Positions 4,208 through 5,673 of a stretch of DNA of 5,673 nucleotides are shown here, piece by piece. The translations under genes were made by a program, and so were the position numbers. The stretch covers positions 1 through 5,673 of the forward strand of contig DMKB01000043.1 of assembly GCA_003454665.1 (NCBI GenBank). Direction: 5' to 3'. Each line of letters starts with the position of its first letter. Position 1 is the first letter of the stretch. This DNA comes from Nitrospiraceae bacterium (lineage in GTDB: Bacteria > Nitrospirota > UBA9217). The notes below the pieces were generated by a model. The model ran no database searches. It was not told the DNA's origin and saw only the letters and a program-made list of their open reading frames with translations.

Positions 4208-5673
4208 ATGCCGACGATTCGTCTGGAAGACATAGTTGAACAGATACAGCACGATCGCCCGGAAGCGGACGTCGAACTGCTGCGGCGCGCCTATGTCTTT
4301 TCGGCTAAGGCGCACCAGGGGCAGGTGCGTCTTTCCGGCGAGCCCTATATGAACCACCCCATCGAGGTGGCGAGTATTCTCGCCGACCTCAGGCTCGATG
4401 CCGCCACCGTTGCCGTGGGACTGCTCCACGATACCATAGAAGACACCACGTCTACGGTGGAAGAAATTACCTCGTTGTTCGGCGATGAGGTCGGGTTGCT
4501 TGTCGAGGGCATGACCAAACTCAGCCGCATGGAACTCCGGGGCCGCGAGCTGCGTGAAGCGGAGAACTTCCGCAAGATGATGGTCGCCATGGCCAAGGAC
4601 ATCCGCGTCATCCTGATCAAGCTTGCCGACCGGCTTCACAACATGCGGACGCTGAAATTTCTCCCTCCTGACCGGCAGAAGTACATTGCCCAGGAAACAC
4701 TCGATATCTACGCCCCCCTCGCCAACCGCCTCGGTATCGCCAAGATCAAGATCGAGCTCGAGGACCTCTCCCTCATGTACCTGCATCCCGAGGTCTATAA
4801 AGAACTGTCGGACCGGGTAGCGCGCCGCAGGATAGAACGCAAGGAATATATCAGCGACCTTACGGAGATCGTGAAGAAGCGGCTTGCCGAGCACGATTTC
4901 AAGGGCGAGGTAACGGGCAGGCCGAAACATTTTTACAGCATCTATCAGAAAATGCAGAAGCAGGCCATTTCCTTCGAGGATGTGTACGACCTGATCGCCA
5001 TCAGGATCATCACCGACACCAAGGTGGCCTGTTACTCCATCCTCGGTCTCATCCACTCGCTCTGGACGCCGGTAGCCGGGAGGTTCAAGGATTTTATCGG
5101 TGTTCCCAAGTCAAACCTCTACCAGTCACTCCATACGACGGTGATCGGCCCGAAAGGGGAGCGTGTCGAGTTCCAGCTGCGGACCGAGGACATGCACCGG
5201 ATCGCCGAAGAGGGCATCGCCGCCCACTGGCGGTACAAGGAAAAATCCTCCATCAGCCAGCGTGAAGAACAGCAGTTCGCCTGGCTGCGGCAGCTCCTCG
5301 AATTCCAGCGCGACGTGCCGGATGCCAAGGAATTCATGGAGACCGTGAAGGGAGACCTCTTCCCGGACATGGTCTATGTTTTTACTCCAATCGGGGACGT
5401 GAAAGAGCTTCCCCTGGGCTCGACGCCCGTTGATTTTGCCTACAGCGTACACACCGATGTGGGCCACCAGTGCGTGGGCGCCAAGGTCAACGGCAGGATC
5501 GTTCCGCTCAAGTACCAACTCCAGAACGGAGACCGTGTCGAGGTCATTTCCCAGACAGGCCACACCCCGAGCCGGGACTGGCTCAAGTACGTCAAGACCT
5601 CAAAGGCGCGTACCCGGGTCAGGGCATGGCTCAAGACGGAGGAGCGCCGGAGGAGTATCTTCCTGGGGCGGGA
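4208..5673 (+). CDS. rel: Bifunctional (p)ppGpp synthetase/hydrolase Rel/SpoT (partial, runs off right edge)
   Basis: The first 488 residues of a long RSH enzyme (usually about 700-750), which makes ppGpp from GTP/GDP plus ATP and hydrolyses it. The N-terminal HD hydrolase domain keeps its metal ligands and acid pair: H50 (in MNHPIE), H74-D75 (LLHDTIEDT, E78-D79) and D141 (LADRLHNMRT). The synthetase domain follows with GRPKHFYSIY, YDLIAIRI, the RFKD motif at 292-295, and YQSLHTTVIGPKGE through QLRTEDMHRIAEEGIAAHW. RxKD rather than ExDD marks the bifunctional, SpoT/Rel-type synthetase. The TGS domain starts near residue 387 (DMVYVFTP) and runs to about 450; ACT and zinc-finger domains would lie beyond the window. 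ATG 4208 gives the typical family N-terminus (IRLEDI), but the ribosome binding site is poor (GAG at 4199-4201); an in-frame GTG at 4193 is possible. It is 49 bases after recJ with no terminator, so probably in the same transcript. Confidence 0.96.
   Translation, partial: MPTIRLEDIVEQIQHDRPEADVELLRRAYVFSAKAHQGQVRLSGEPYMNHPIEVASILADLRLDAATVAVGLLHDTIEDTTSTVEEITSLFGDEVGLLVEGMTKLSRMELRGRELREAENFRKMMVAMAKDIRVILIKLADRLHNMRTLKFLPPDRQKYIAQETLDIYAPLANRLGIAKIKIELEDLSLMYLHPEVYKELSDRVARRRIERKEYISDLTEIVKKRLAEHDFKGEVTGRPKHFYSIYQKMQKQAISFEDVYDLIAIRIITDTKVACYSILGLIHSLWTPVAGRFKDFIGVPKSNLYQSLHTTVIGPKGERVEFQLRTEDMHRIAEEGIAAHWRYKEKSSISQREEQQFAWLRQLLEFQRDVPDAKEFMETVKGDLFPDMVYVFTPIGDVKELPLGSTPVDFAYSVHTDVGHQCVGAKVNGRIVPLKYQLQNGDRVEVISQTGHTPSRDWLKYVKTSKARTRVRAWLKTEERRRSIFLGR

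Noticed and set aside
4197..4235. 12-codon open frame starting 11 bases before rel ATG, out of frame
   Set aside because: Too short to support, no ribosome binding site, and such frames are expected by chance; no regulatory codon run (for example repeated amino acids) is present.
4094..5056. 320-codon minus-strand open frame opposite rel
   Set aside because: It lies antisense to well-conserved recJ/Rel codons, has no recognisable domain and no promoter or ribosome binding site; a codon-bias artefact.

Overview
The window reads as a stretch of bacterial chromosome, moderately GC-rich and densely coded, with no mobile element, CRISPR array, tRNA or rRNA that I can see. The gene set (a Tat translocase subunit, a molybdenum-cofactor nucleotidyltransferase, RecJ and a long Rel/SpoT enzyme) and the style of the proteins suggest a Gram-negative anaerobe or facultative organism of the Desulfobacterota ('Deltaproteobacteria') or Nitrospirota type. 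That placement is an inference from general resemblance and is not proved here.

Layout: (1) 1-916, minus strand, a multi-pass membrane PAP2-family lipid phosphatase/phosphotransferase that runs off the left edge. (2) A 78-base divergent gap with a candidate promoter for the PAP2 gene. (3) 995-1438, plus strand, a small SRPBCC/CoxG-like protein, followed by a weak terminator-like hairpin. (4) A 198-base gap (1439-1636) whose right end holds a good candidate promoter and a perfect 6-base inverted repeat directly in front of the next gene. (5) A tight plus-strand cluster: mobA (1637-2227), tatA (2200-2394, overlapping mobA by 28 bases), recJ (2398-4158, 3 bases after tatA) and, after 49 bases, a bifunctional rel/spoT gene (4208 to the right edge, incomplete).

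How the genes fit together: MobA attaches GMP to molybdopterin to make the guanine dinucleotide cofactor used by many molybdoenzymes. TatA forms the pore of the machinery that exports such enzymes folded and already carrying cofactor. The overlap of the two genes is therefore functionally sensible, and the CoxG-like protein just upstream belongs to a family that includes an accessory protein of the molybdenum CO dehydrogenase. RecJ (single-strand exonuclease) and Rel (ppGpp synthesis and breakdown) are housekeeping genes, probably co-transcribed with the first two.

I did not find a clearly undescribed system. The most interesting points are at the mobA 5' end: the start codon is fixed by a conserved N-terminal motif, has no ribosome binding site, and lies exactly where the predicted promoter would start transcription, which suggests a leaderless mRNA. 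A small palindrome covers the promoter -10 region. The PAP2 gene shows the same promoter-to-ATG geometry.
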